64,000 nt of DNA from Kineothrix alysoides (GTDB lineage Bacteria; Bacillota; Clostridia; Lachnospirales; Lachnospiraceae): positions 806,001 through 870,000 of the forward strand of contig NZ_JPNB01000002.1 in NCBI RefSeq assembly GCF_000732725.1. The letters are read 5' to 3'. Shown here piece after piece: positions 24,201 through 32,862 of the stretch (its first letter is position 1; each line of letters opens with the position of its first letter). Under the pieces are notes generated by a model. That model was given only the letters and a program-made list of their open reading frames with translations. It did no database searches and had not been told where the DNA came from. Made by a program: the position numbers and the translations under genes.

Positions 24201-25145
24201 TCACTTTCCGATGAACTCTTTTACCGATTTATATACGCCTGTGCCATCTAAGCCGTATTTTTCTAACAGTGCCATAGCCGGGCCGGATTCGCCGAATACG
24301 TCCTGCATACCGACCTTTTTAACCGGTGTGGGAGCTGCTGCGGATAATACGTCACATACTGCACTTCCAAGTCCTCCGATTACGGAATGCTCCTCGGCGG
24401 TAACTACCTTACCCGTCTTCTTCGCGGATGCTATAATAAGTTCCTCATCCAAAGGCTTGATCGTGCATATATTGATAACCTCTGCGCTGACACCTTCCTC
24501 CGCAAGCTTCTCAGCTGCTTCCAAAGCGCTGCTTACACAGATTCCCGTAGCCACGATGGTTACGTCAGTACCCTCTTTGAGCACAGTACCTTTTCCTATC
24601 TCAAATTTATAATCCGGTCCGTCGTTAATAACCGGGCATGCTGCTCTTCCGAAACGCAGATATACCGGTCCGTCGTGCTCAATCGCAGCTCTTACCGCCG
24701 CCTTCGCTTCCACGTCATCCGCAGGGTTCATAACTACCATGCCCGGAATCGTTCTCATCAACGCGATGTCCTCGTTACACTGGTGGGAAGCTCCGTCCTC
24801 GCCTACGGTAACGCCCGCATGAGTCGCTCCGATTTTTACGTTCAAATGAGGGTAACCCAGTGAGTTGCGCACCTGCTCAAAAGCACGTCCTGCTGCAAAC
24901 ATTGCGAAGGTACTCACAAAAGGAATCTTTCCTACTGTGGAGAGTCCTGCTCCGATGCCTACCATATTACATTCTGCTATTCCGCAGTCTATATGTCTTT
25001 CGGGGAAAGCTTTTTGAAAAACGCTGGTCTTTGTAGCCGCCGCCAAATCGGCATCCAAAACTACCAGATTAGGAAACTGCGCTCCAAGCTCCGCAAGCGC
25101 GTTGCCATAGCTTTCTCTCGTTGCAATCTTCTTTATTTCTGACAT
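24201..25145 (-). CDS. Transketolase, C-terminal subunit
   Basis: The 314-residue product holds the pyrimidine-binding and C-terminal domains of transketolase (FPERHIDCGIAECNMVGIGAG, with the glutamate that activates thiamine diphosphate; VTVGEDGASHQ; VTAEEHSVIGGLGSAV). It works with the N-terminal subunit encoded just upstream, with a 13-base gene overlap. Split transketolases are common in Clostridia. Confidence 0.95.
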   Translation of the reverse strand: MSEIKKIATRESYGNALAELGAQFPNLVVLDADLAAATKTSVFQKAFPERHIDCGIAECNMVGIGAGLSTVGKIPFVSTFAMFAAGRAFEQVRNSLGYPHLNVKIGATHAGVTVGEDGASHQCNEDIALMRTIPGMVVMNPADDVEAKAAVRAAIEHDGPVYLRFGRAACPVINDGPDYKFEIGKGTVLKEGTDVTIVATGICVSSALEAAEKLAEEGVSAEVINICTIKPLDEELIIASAKKTGKVVTAEEHSVIGGLGSAVCDVLSAAAPTPVKKVGMQDVFGESGPAMALLEKYGLDGTGVYKSVKEFIGK

Positions 25146-25969
25146 AATTCTTCACCAATCCTTTCCAAGTCTGCCATCGCTACCGCGAACTGCTCGTCGT
25201 TAGGCGCTGTACCATGCCATGCCGCCTTATTTTCCATAAAGGAAACGCCCTTGCCCTTTACGCTGTGTACAACGATTGCCGTAGGCATTCCTTTCGTTTC
25301 GCGGGCCTCTTTGAACGCTCTTCTGAGATCATCAAAGTCATGAGCATCTGCATTGATTACATGGAAATTAAATGCCTCGAATTTCTTATCTATCGGATAA
25401 GGAGAGCATATATCGTCTACCTTACCGTCAATCTGTAAGCCGTTGTTATCTATGATCGCTACCAGGTTATCCAGCTTTCTGTGTCCGGCGAGCATAGCTG
25501 CTTCCCATACCTGTCCCTCCTGAAGTTCTCCGTCTCCCAGAAGTGTATATACGCGGAAATCTTTTCCGTCCAATTTTGCTCCAAGCGCCATTCCTACCGC
25601 TGCCGATATTCCTTGTCCCAAAGAACCACTGGACATGTCCACTCCCGGAATATGCTTCATATCGGGATGTCCCTGCAAATAAGAACCAAGCTTACGCAGT
25701 GTCTTCAAATCCTCCACGGGAAAATAACCCTTATGGGCTAATGTGGAATATAAACCCGGCGCGGTATGTCCCTTGGACAATACGAATCTGTCTCTATTTT
25801 CCATCTTAGGGTTCTGCGGGTCTACGTTCATTTCTTCGTAGTACAGATAGGTAAATACATCTGCCGCCGACAACGAGCCGCCCGGATGTCCTGCTTTTGC
25901 ACTATGAACCGCTGTAACGATTCCTTTTCGCACTTCATTGGCTTTTTTTTGCAATTCTAAATTTTCCAT
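25133..25969 (-). CDS. Transketolase, N-terminal subunit
   Basis: The 278-residue product is the thiamine-diphosphate-binding half of transketolase: SAKAGHPGGSLSAADVF, RFVLSKGHTAPGLY, and the cofactor motif GDGELQEGQVWEAA ending in NN. With the partner subunit it moves two-carbon ketol units between pentose phosphates. The gene is the first of the tkt-tkt-rpe set. A terminator at 26176-26200 separates it from the sugar transporter genes upstream, so it has its own promoter or is expressed by read-through. Confidence 0.95.
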   Translation of the reverse strand: MENLELQKKANEVRKGIVTAVHSAKAGHPGGSLSAADVFTYLYYEEMNVDPQNPKMENRDRFVLSKGHTAPGLYSTLAHKGYFPVEDLKTLRKLGSYLQGHPDMKHIPGVDMSSGSLGQGISAAVGMALGAKLDGKDFRVYTLLGDGELQEGQVWEAAMLAGHRKLDNLVAIIDNNGLQIDGKVDDICSPYPIDKKFEAFNFHVINADAHDFDDLRRAFKEARETKGMPTAIVVHSVKGKGVSFMENKAAWHGTAPNDEQFAVAMADLERIGEELCQK

Positions 25970-26175
25970 CTTCTTCCTCCAAAAATAAACCGCATTTACT
26001 AAAACACTTTACTAAACTACTCTACCACATATTAAATTTTCCGTCTATATTGTAACATGAAATAAATTCTGCCAATTCACGGACTTCTTTCAGCAGTTTT
26101 ACCTTAAATGGCAATAAAAATTCCATTTCAACGCAATAGGAGTGATAGGAGTGCTTTCCTATTGCACTAAATAAC

Positions 26176-26200
26176 AAGGGGAATCCTAAGGACTCCCCTT
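26176..26200 (-). terminator. Terminator after the sugar permease genes
   Basis: AAGGGGA(A)TCC and GGA(C)TCCCCTT form an 11-bp stem with one mismatch and a 3-base loop, 23 bases after the permease stop; GTTATTTAG follows on the minus strand. A second stem (GCAATAGG/CCTATTGC) lies just beyond at 26134-26165. Confidence 0.75.
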
Positions 26201-26222
26201 ACGCAGTTCCGGCGTACCGGAC

Positions 26223-27236
26223 CTACTTACGTTTCTCCTTCGCCTTGGCAAATAGGCTCTGGAGTATGATGAAAAAGGCTAGCAATGCTGCTATCGTGAT
26301 TTTGGTCCACCAAGAGGACAAGGTCCCCTGGAAGGTAATGAACGTCTCTATCGTTCCTTTGATCAATACGCCGAACAAACTGCCGATGACGTTACCTACG
26401 CCGCCGGTAAGAAGCGTTCCGCCTATTACGGCGCCGGCAATCGCTTCCATTTCAAAGCCTTTGGCCTGCTCTACGAAACCGGAGCAGGTGTTCAGGCAGA
26501 ATAAGAATCCGCCGAAGGCCGCCAAAAAACCATCGATAATATACACCTTCAGCTTCGTTCTCCTTACGTTAAGTCCCATTAAGAGGGCGGATTGCTCGTT
26601 GCCGCCTACTGCGTAGATGGAGCGTCCGAACTTCGTATATTTTAACATAATAAATACAATAACCAGTACCAACAGTGCCAGTACAACACTCGGATAAATA
26701 TACGGATTTATGGTAACACCCTTCTTATTCACATATCCGCCGAAGGGAAAATATATTTTCTCCTGTGCCCAGCTTAGGAACAGTTCGTTTTTGATGCTTA
26801 TCATCTCCGTACTTATAATGGCCGTCATACCTCTTGCGAAGAACATTCCCGCCAAGGTAACGATAAACGGCTGAATTTTCAAATAGGCGATGAGGAAGCC
26901 TTGAACCAGACCGAAGACGATTCCCACCAAAAGCACGATGATAACGGCAGGTACTGCTCCGATGCCCTGCTTTTCCATCATCCATGCCAGGAGCATACAA
27001 GTCATGGCCACTACGGAGCCTACTGAAATATCGATACCCCCGGTAATGAGCACCATCGTCATGGATACCGCGATGACGATCAGACCTGCGTTGGAAACGA
27101 AAAGGTTTAAAAATACCTGAAGTCTTCCGAAATTATTATCTCTAAATACAATCAATCCGATGGCATACATGATAAAAAACAGCAAAATCGTAATGAGAAG
27201 CAGGAATTGATTGCCTTCCAGTTTGAATTTCTTCAT
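26223..27236 (-). CDS. Sugar ABC transporter permease (YjfF-like)
   Basis: The 337-residue integral membrane protein of the RbsC/BPD-transp-2 family has about eight to ten membrane segments and the signature VLITGGIDISVGSVVAMT and AIAGAVIGGTLLTGGVGN. Two different permeases in one cluster, with a YtfQ-like binding protein, is the layout of the E. coli galactofuranose importer (ytfQRT-yjfF). The gene overlaps the previous permease stop (TAATG). Confidence 0.9.
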   Translation of the reverse strand: MKKFKLEGNQFLLLITILLFFIMYAIGLIVFRDNNFGRLQVFLNLFVSNAGLIVIAVSMTMVLITGGIDISVGSVVAMTCMLLAWMMEKQGIGAVPAVIIVLLVGIVFGLVQGFLIAYLKIQPFIVTLAGMFFARGMTAIISTEMISIKNELFLSWAQEKIYFPFGGYVNKKGVTINPYIYPSVVLALLVLVIVFIMLKYTKFGRSIYAVGGNEQSALLMGLNVRRTKLKVYIIDGFLAAFGGFLFCLNTCSGFVEQAKGFEMEAIAGAVIGGTLLTGGVGNVIGSLFGVLIKGTIETFITFQGTLSSWWTKITIAALLAFFIILQSLFAKAKEKRK

Positions 27237-28297
27237 TATGCCACCTTCTTTCTAGCGCCGCCGCCGATTTTCTTCTTTGCGTTCTTCCAAATCTTTGAAA
27301 GTTCGGGAGACTGCAAAGATACGATAATCACAACTACGATAGCTTTGTATACAGGAATCTGGTCCGCCGATACTCCCATAGCGTACAACGTGGTGGTAAG
27401 CGCCTGAATCGTGTAAGCTCCAATTACGCTTCCTGCCAAGGAGAATTTACCGCCTCCGAGACTGTTCCCTCCCAGCGCTACTGCCAGAATCGCATCCAGT
27501 TCCATATTCAGTCCTGCGTTATTCGCATCGATAGAATATACTCTGGAGGTGATGATGAGTCCCGCAATGCCGGCACACAAACCGCAGTAAGCATAAGTCA
27601 GGAACTGTATCATCGTGGAATTAAGTCCCACCAGCCTTGCTGCCTTGGCATTGATACCTACCGTCTCAATATAAAGTCCCAGTGCCGTTTTCTTCAATAA
27701 GAACATCGTCAGTATTACTACGAGAACCGCGGCGAATACCGGTGTCGGAAGGGGAACTCCGTCTATGAAGCCTCCGAGCTTCTTGAAATGATCTACGCGC
27801 ACGTAAATCATTTGTCCTTCCGTAATAAGCTGCGCGATACCGCGGCCGGCTGTAAATAAAATCAGAGTGGCAACCATGGGCTGAATCTTCATCTTAGCCA
27901 CTAAAAATCCGTTCCACGCACCGCATATAATACCTACCGCCATCGCTGCCAGCACTCCAAGTATATAGGGCGCATGGTATTCGTTTACCGTCTGCTGACC
28001 GCCCGAAAGAACGAAGCAGCAGAGGGCCCCTGCCAGGGCGCTGACCGCACCTACGGAGATATCCGTACCACCGGAAGCTGCGACTACCAATGTCATGCCT
28101 ACAGCGAGGATTACCAGCTCGCTGGCGCGGTTTATAACGTCGATAATATATCCGTAAAATACTCCGTTATTAATCGTTATCGCAAAAAAGGTGGGCGTCT
28201 TGATGACGTTAATAAGAAGCACCAGTGCCAAGCATAGAAACGGCAGGAAAAGCTTATATCCCGTCAGCCTCTTCAATGTATTTTTCGCATTATTCAT
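27236..28297 (-). CDS. Sugar ABC transporter permease (YtfT-like)
   Basis: The ATG at 28297 has GGAGG eight bases upstream; an in-frame GTG at 28306 is less likely. The 353-residue membrane protein shows VVAASGGTDISVGAVSALAG and AVALGGNSLGGGKFSLAGS, characteristic of the RbsC family. It pairs with the YjfF-like permease to form the channel. Its start overlaps the ATPase gene by eight bases, indicating coupled translation. Confidence 0.9.
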   Translation of the reverse strand: MNNAKNTLKRLTGYKLFLPFLCLALVLLINVIKTPTFFAITINNGVFYGYIIDVINRASELVILAVGMTLVVAASGGTDISVGAVSALAGALCCFVLSGGQQTVNEYHAPYILGVLAAMAVGIICGAWNGFLVAKMKIQPMVATLILFTAGRGIAQLITEGQMIYVRVDHFKKLGGFIDGVPLPTPVFAAVLVVILTMFLLKKTALGLYIETVGINAKAARLVGLNSTMIQFLTYAYCGLCAGIAGLIITSRVYSIDANNAGLNMELDAILAVALGGNSLGGGKFSLAGSVIGAYTIQALTTTLYAMGVSADQIPVYKAIVVVIIVSLQSPELSKIWKNAKKKIGGGARKKVA

Positions 28298-29828
28298 CAC
28301 TTCCACCTCCCGCTATCGCTTTCATGACGCCTTCCTGAGAAAGCTCGCTGTCTCCGAGCTCCCCTACTTTCCAGCCGTCTCTCAGAACTGCCATTCTTGA
28401 ACAAGTACGAAGCATCTCTTCGATTTCGGAGGAAATGAACATAACCGCCATACCTTCTCCTGCCAGCTTAAGTACAAGCTTCTGAATCTCTGTCTTCGTA
28501 CCGATATCGATACCTCTGGTAGGCTCATCCAAAATGATGAAGTCGGGGTTGGTAAGCAGCCATCTTCCCAAGATTACCTTCTGCTGATTACCTCCTGAAA
28601 GCTGTCTGATCGGAACCTCTCTATTTGCCGTCTTAATCTGTAAAAGGTCTATGTACTTATCGGTAAATTCTTCCTGCTCTTTCTTACTGAGCAGCTTAAA
28701 TATACCCTTTTTCGCCTGCAGCGCGATAATGATGTTCTCTCTTACAGAAAGGTCCGCAATAATACCCTCTTCCTTTCTGTTCTCCGGCAAATAAGCCATT
28801 CCTGCCTGCATCGCATCAATAGGCGCGCCTACCAGAAGCTTCTGTCCTTTTACAAAAAGGTCTCCGCCGTCAGCCTTATCTGCCCCGTAAATCGTCCGAG
28901 CCAGCTCGCTGCGCCCTGAACCCAAAAGACCCGTAAGCCCGATTACCTCACCCCTGTGTATCTGAATGTCAAATGGCTTAATCGTGCCCGTATGCTGAAG
29001 TTTCTTCGCATCGATTACCACTTCTTCGCCAACCTTGCCTGTTCCCTCTCCGCTCTTCTTGATGGCTGCGAGATCGTCAAAATCCTTACCCATCATTTCC
29101 GCAACGAGACGGACTCTCGGCAGCTTCTCCACTTCGAATTCTCCTACCAGAGCTCCGTTTCTAAGCACCGTTATGCGGTCGCACACTTCGTATACCTGCT
29201 CCAAAAAGTGGGTAACGAATATAATTCCTACTCCTTGCGCCTTTAACTTTCTCATCAAGGCAAAAAGCTTCTCCACTTCTCCGTCATCCAGAGATGAGGT
29301 AGGCTCATCCAAAATGAGAACCTTCGCGGACATATCTACCGCTCTGGCAATAGCTATCATCTGCTGCAAGGCTATGGAATAATTGTCCACCGTCTTCGTT
29401 ACATCTATATCTATATCCAGACCGCCTAAAACTTCTTTAGACTTTTTGTTCATGGTTTTCCAGTCAATTGCCCCGAATTTCTTCGGTTCCCTGCCGATAA
29501 ACAAATTCTCTGCCACGGAAAGATTCGGACAAAGATTGACCTCCTGATACACGGTACTGATACCATTTACCTGTGCCTCCTGCGGCGATTTGTTGATAAT
29601 CGGATGGGAGCTTTCATCTATTTTTATTTCTCCCGTTTCGAATTCCTCTACTCCGGTGAGCACCTTGATTAATGTGGATTTTCCCGCACCGTTTTCCCCC
29701 ATTAGAGCGTGTATTTCTCCTGCCCTTAAGGTAAAGTCCACGTTTTCCAAAGCAACGACTCCAGGGAAATTCTTATTAATATGGCGCATCGTCAATACGA
29801 TTTTATTTTCCTTACGGCTGTTTTCCAT
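28290..29828 (-). CDS. Sugar ABC transporter ATPase, two-domain (YtfR/MglA-like)
   Basis: The 512-residue product carries two ATPase domains. The first has Walker A GENGAGKST and Walker B VLILDEPTSSLD. The second has the degenerate P-loop LLGSGRSEL, signature LSGGNQQK, and Walker B FIILDEPTRGID, typical of the RbsA/MglA class. It drives import through the two downstream permeases. A 200-base gap with a hairpin separates it from the binding protein gene upstream. Confidence 0.93.
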   Translation of the reverse strand: MENSRKENKIVLTMRHINKNFPGVVALENVDFTLRAGEIHALMGENGAGKSTLIKVLTGVEEFETGEIKIDESSHPIINKSPQEAQVNGISTVYQEVNLCPNLSVAENLFIGREPKKFGAIDWKTMNKKSKEVLGGLDIDIDVTKTVDNYSIALQQMIAIARAVDMSAKVLILDEPTSSLDDGEVEKLFALMRKLKAQGVGIIFVTHFLEQVYEVCDRITVLRNGALVGEFEVEKLPRVRLVAEMMGKDFDDLAAIKKSGEGTGKVGEEVVIDAKKLQHTGTIKPFDIQIHRGEVIGLTGLLGSGRSELARTIYGADKADGGDLFVKGQKLLVGAPIDAMQAGMAYLPENRKEEGIIADLSVRENIIIALQAKKGIFKLLSKKEQEEFTDKYIDLLQIKTANREVPIRQLSGGNQQKVILGRWLLTNPDFIILDEPTRGIDIGTKTEIQKLVLKLAGEGMAVMFISSEIEEMLRTCSRMAVLRDGWKVGELGDSELSQEGVMKAIAGGGSDE

Positions 29829-29958
29829 TTGGGCTTCATTCCTTCCTTAAAAAATCTGCCATACCTTTTCATCATCTCATATTATATCTTTGCCACTACC
29901 TTGCATATCTGCGCATCTATTCTTTATGTAACAGGATCGCTTTCCTTATTATAGAATA

Positions 29959-29996
29959 CGGCGGGGAAGAATCCATTCCAGACTCTCCACCCGCCG
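29959..29996 (-). terminator. Intercistronic hairpin after the binding-protein gene
   Basis: CGGCGGG (minus strand, 29996 end) pairs with CCCGCCG around a loop containing a smaller GGAA/TTCC stem. It sits between the binding protein stop (30032) and the ATPase start (29828). Such hairpins protect or partly terminate transcripts so that the binding protein is made in excess. Confidence 0.6.
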
Positions 29997-30031
29997 CCCT
30001 TGCATTTCTTAGTTAATGTCAACCATTAATA

Positions 30032-31105
30032 TTAATATGCACGTGTCTCTTTGATTGCTGCAACGTCCATGGATGTATCGAAGTAAGCTTCATCTACATA
30101 CTGAATCTTCTCAACGCTTTCGCCGGCTTGCAGCTTCTGAATGATTTCAGCTACACGAGGGCCGTGAAGAGGGTTACACTCGAAGTCTGCATTCATATCG
30201 CCTGCAATCATAGAGTCAAAAGCTGCTGCAACTGCATCGAAGGAAATAATCGTGATATCGCCTTCCGGTCCGCATGTCTTACCTGCTGCTTTGATAGCAT
30301 CGATTGCACCGAATGCCATGTTATCGTTTTCACAAACAACTACGTCAATATCAGGATACTTCTTTAAGAAGGACTCCATAACTTCCTGACCCTTGGACTG
30401 TGTGAATTCCCCGGTCTGTTTGTCTAACATAACCCAGTTGTCCTGCATTCCGCTTGCGAAACCGTCTGTACGTCCAACCTGAGCAGAAGCACCGATTGTT
30501 CCCTGAAGAGTAACGATATTGATTTCCTCTTCTCCTTTTCCCTGACCTTCTAAGTATGTTTTCAACCAAGCTGCTGCATCAGAGCCTTCTTTTACGAAGT
30601 TACCGCCTACCCAGCACTCATATAAGGAATCATCGGAAACGTCCATCATTCTGTCGGAAAGGATTACCGGAATGCCTGCTTCTTTAGCTTCTTCCAAAAC
30701 GGTTTCCCATCCGGTTTCAACTACGGGAGCTACTACGATATAATCAACTTCCTGCTGAATAAAGGAACGAATTGCCTTAATCTGGTTCTCTTGTTTCTGC
30801 TGTGCATCGTCGAAAATCAACTGATATCCGTTTTCTTCCGTAAAGGTCGTCTTAAAGGATTCCGTGTTAGCTGTTCTCCAGTCGGATTCTGCACCAACCT
30901 GTGCGTAACCTACAACGATCAAATCGTCGGAAGCTTCCTCTGCCGCCGGTTCTTCTGCTACTTCTTCTGCAGGAGCTGCTTCTTTAGCAGGTGCTGCTTC
31001 TTCAGCTGCAGGAGCTGCTGCCGGTTCGGAAGTAGCGCTGCCGCAACCTACCATAGTTGCTACCATTGCCGTTGCAAGAATAACGCTTAAAAGTTTCTTT
31101 TTCAT
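30032..31105 (-). CDS. Sugar ABC transporter binding lipoprotein (YtfQ-like)
   Basis: The 357-residue product has a lipoprotein signal (lipobox VGC, Cys21) and an Ala/Glu/Pro linker to about residue 60. A periplasmic-binding-protein-like type 1 fold follows, with strong similarity in order to E. coli YtfQ: VGYAQVGAESDWR, DAQQKQENQIKAIRSF, VAPVVETGWE, VTLQGTIGASAQVGR and SKGQEVMESFLKKYPD. YtfQ binds galactofuranose and related furanoses. The neighbours (YesMN, chemoreceptor, AraR, transketolase, Rpe) point to a pentose or furanose ligand, with L-arabinofuranose a reasonable guess. Strong ribosome binding site TAAGGAGGG. Confidence 0.93.
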   Translation of the reverse strand: MKKKLLSVILATAMVATMVGCGSATSEPAAAPAAEEAAPAKEAAPAEEVAEEPAAEEASDDLIVVGYAQVGAESDWRTANTESFKTTFTEENGYQLIFDDAQQKQENQIKAIRSFIQQEVDYIVVAPVVETGWETVLEEAKEAGIPVILSDRMMDVSDDSLYECWVGGNFVKEGSDAAAWLKTYLEGQGKGEEEINIVTLQGTIGASAQVGRTDGFASGMQDNWVMLDKQTGEFTQSKGQEVMESFLKKYPDIDVVVCENDNMAFGAIDAIKAAGKTCGPEGDITIISFDAVAAAFDSMIAGDMNADFECNPLHGPRVAEIIQKLQAGESVEKIQYVDEAYFDTSMDVAAIKETRAY

Positions 31106-31152
31106 TAAATACCCTCCTTATAGTGTTTTGGTACATTCAGCACAAGTGTTTT

Positions 31153-31181
31153 CTACTCATTATGAGTGTTCTCTACTCATT
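31153..31181. repeat. Short palindromic repeat (ACTCATTATGAGTG type) upstream of the YtfQ-like gene
   Basis: CTACTCATTATGAGTGTTCTCTACTCAT lies 48-76 bases upstream of the start codon. It matches the cluster at 13047-13090 and, inverted, 31358-31376. Confidence 0.5.
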
Positions 31182-31286
31182 GTTGCCGAAGTGCCTCTCG
31201 TTTATATGTATTATTCTATCAATTTCTGTTTGCAATGAAAGGGAATATTTTATTTGGAAAGTGGTATTTTTTACTAATCTGTGAAC

Positions 31287-31333
31287 AAAAAATGAACTTT
31301 TTTAATTATTTTATGAAAAAAGTTCATTTTTTT
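31287..31333 (-). terminator. Long AT-rich inverted repeat after the sensor kinase gene
   Basis: Arms of 16-17 bases (AAAAAATGAACTTTTTT and AAAAAAGTTCATTTTTT) are perfectly paired around a 12-base loop. It lies between the kinase stop (31390) and the YtfQ-like promoter region, and T-rich tails exist on both strands. Its likely job is to end the regulatory operon before the transport operon. Confidence 0.65.
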
Positions 31334-31389
31334 ACGTTCTTTATTCTTTTTGTTCTTAATGAGTAAAGGACACTTATATTAAAATTCTC

Positions 31390-32862
31390 TCATATAGGTA
31401 TCGTAACGCTTACCGCAGTCCCCTCTCCATACACGCTGCTGAAGGTAAGACCGTATTCCTTTCCATAGTTCAGGCGGATTCTCTCGTTTACATTAGCCAG
31501 CCCGAAGCCCGCGTTATCCTCGCTGTCACTGTGCTCCTTTTCTATGGTTTCATAAAGCATATGAAGCTGTTCGGGCATCATTCCTATGCCGTCATCCTTC
31601 ACGGTAAATATCAGGAGATTATTCTTAATTGCTCCCTGAACCTCAATCTTTCCCTTGCCCCTTTTATTCTTAATTCCATGATAGAGAGCATTTTCCACCA
31701 GGGGCTGCAAGGTAAGCTTCAAAATCGGATATTCACTCATGCTGTCGGGAATATTGATTTCATAATCCATAATATCCCGATACCTGAACTTTTGTATTTC
31801 CAGATAGCTGCTTATATGAGATACTTCTTCACGAACCGTTATATAATCCCGCCCCTTGCTGAGCGTCGTCCTGAAAAAGCCTGACAGGGAGGAAACGAGG
31901 GAAACCACTTCCTCCTTCTTTCCCGCTTCTGCCATCCATATAATAGTGTCCAAGGTGTTGTATAAAAAATGGGGATTGATCTGGGCCTGCAAAAGCTTCA
32001 GCTCCGCATCCCGAAGATTAAGCTGCTCCTGCTTGATCCGTTCCACAAGCTCACCCATATCCGCAATCATCCTGTTGAAGCTTTCCGCCAGAATAGCCGT
32101 CTCGTCCGAAGAATTCACCTCTACCCTTACATCGAAGTTGCCAAGGGCAACCTCCTCGGTGGTCTTGCACATACCCACGATTGGCTTTACCACGCTTCTG
32201 GAAATAGCGAAGCCCACCATTACCGCACCTGCAATGACAACTATCAGACAGATAACGCTGATTTCTACCGCATCCTGTTCCTTCTGCTCCAGTTCATATC
32301 TTACGGATTCCAGATGGTCTGTTTCGTAATGGATGTATTCCTGAATCCCCTCCTGCAGAACCTCTGTCAATATCCTGATATTGTTATCAAGGCGCACCAG
32401 ATTCTCTTCATAATGTCCGCTTACGCCCGCATCCGCTGAGATTTCCTGCATGCGTTTCTCCAAAGTGTCGAAGGTCTTAAGAAGCCTCTTCACCCTCCTC
32501 TCGTTACCAGGCGCCAGTGTGGACTTCTGCAGTTTGGCAAAGTCCGTTCTCGCCTCCTCCAGCACCTCATAGGGATTACGTATGTCCTTTTTCTCCTGAA
32601 TATTTTCAGGAACTGCCGAACCTATGGCAATCTGATACATTCCGGCGTCAATTTCCTTTTTAAAGTCAATGTTGTAGCTGTTTGCCAAAGACACGTTTCT
32701 TACGATTTGATTATAAGAGTTACAGTAGTTTATCATGGATGCCAGCAAATAAATCACAAGAATGATAAAGGGAACCATAATGACTGCAATCATCACGTTC
32801 AGTTTTCTGTTCAGCTTCCCGTTCAACTGAAATGCCTTCATTAACCTCAATAGCTTCTTCAT
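31390..32862 (-). CDS. Sensor histidine kinase, YesM type
   Basis: The 490-residue product has a membrane segment at about 24-45, an extracellular helical sensor (46-195), a second membrane segment (197-222), a HAMP linker, the phospho-acceptor motif NPHFLYN (His298) and a GHKL ATPase domain (LVENALYHGI, DDGIGM, GFGLANVNERI). It is a LytS/YesM-type kinase that controls carbohydrate transport. Its ATG overlaps the stop of the upstream response regulator gene (ATGA). Confidence 0.94.
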   Translation of the reverse strand: MKKLLRLMKAFQLNGKLNRKLNVMIAVIMVPFIILVIYLLASMINYCNSYNQIVRNVSLANSYNIDFKKEIDAGMYQIAIGSAVPENIQEKKDIRNPYEVLEEARTDFAKLQKSTLAPGNERRVKRLLKTFDTLEKRMQEISADAGVSGHYEENLVRLDNNIRILTEVLQEGIQEYIHYETDHLESVRYELEQKEQDAVEISVICLIVVIAGAVMVGFAISRSVVKPIVGMCKTTEEVALGNFDVRVEVNSSDETAILAESFNRMIADMGELVERIKQEQLNLRDAELKLLQAQINPHFLYNTLDTIIWMAEAGKKEEVVSLVSSLSGFFRTTLSKGRDYITVREEVSHISSYLEIQKFRYRDIMDYEINIPDSMSEYPILKLTLQPLVENALYHGIKNKRGKGKIEVQGAIKNNLLIFTVKDDGIGMMPEQLHMLYETIEKEHSDSEDNAGFGLANVNERIRLNYGKEYGLTFSSVYGEGTAVSVTIPI

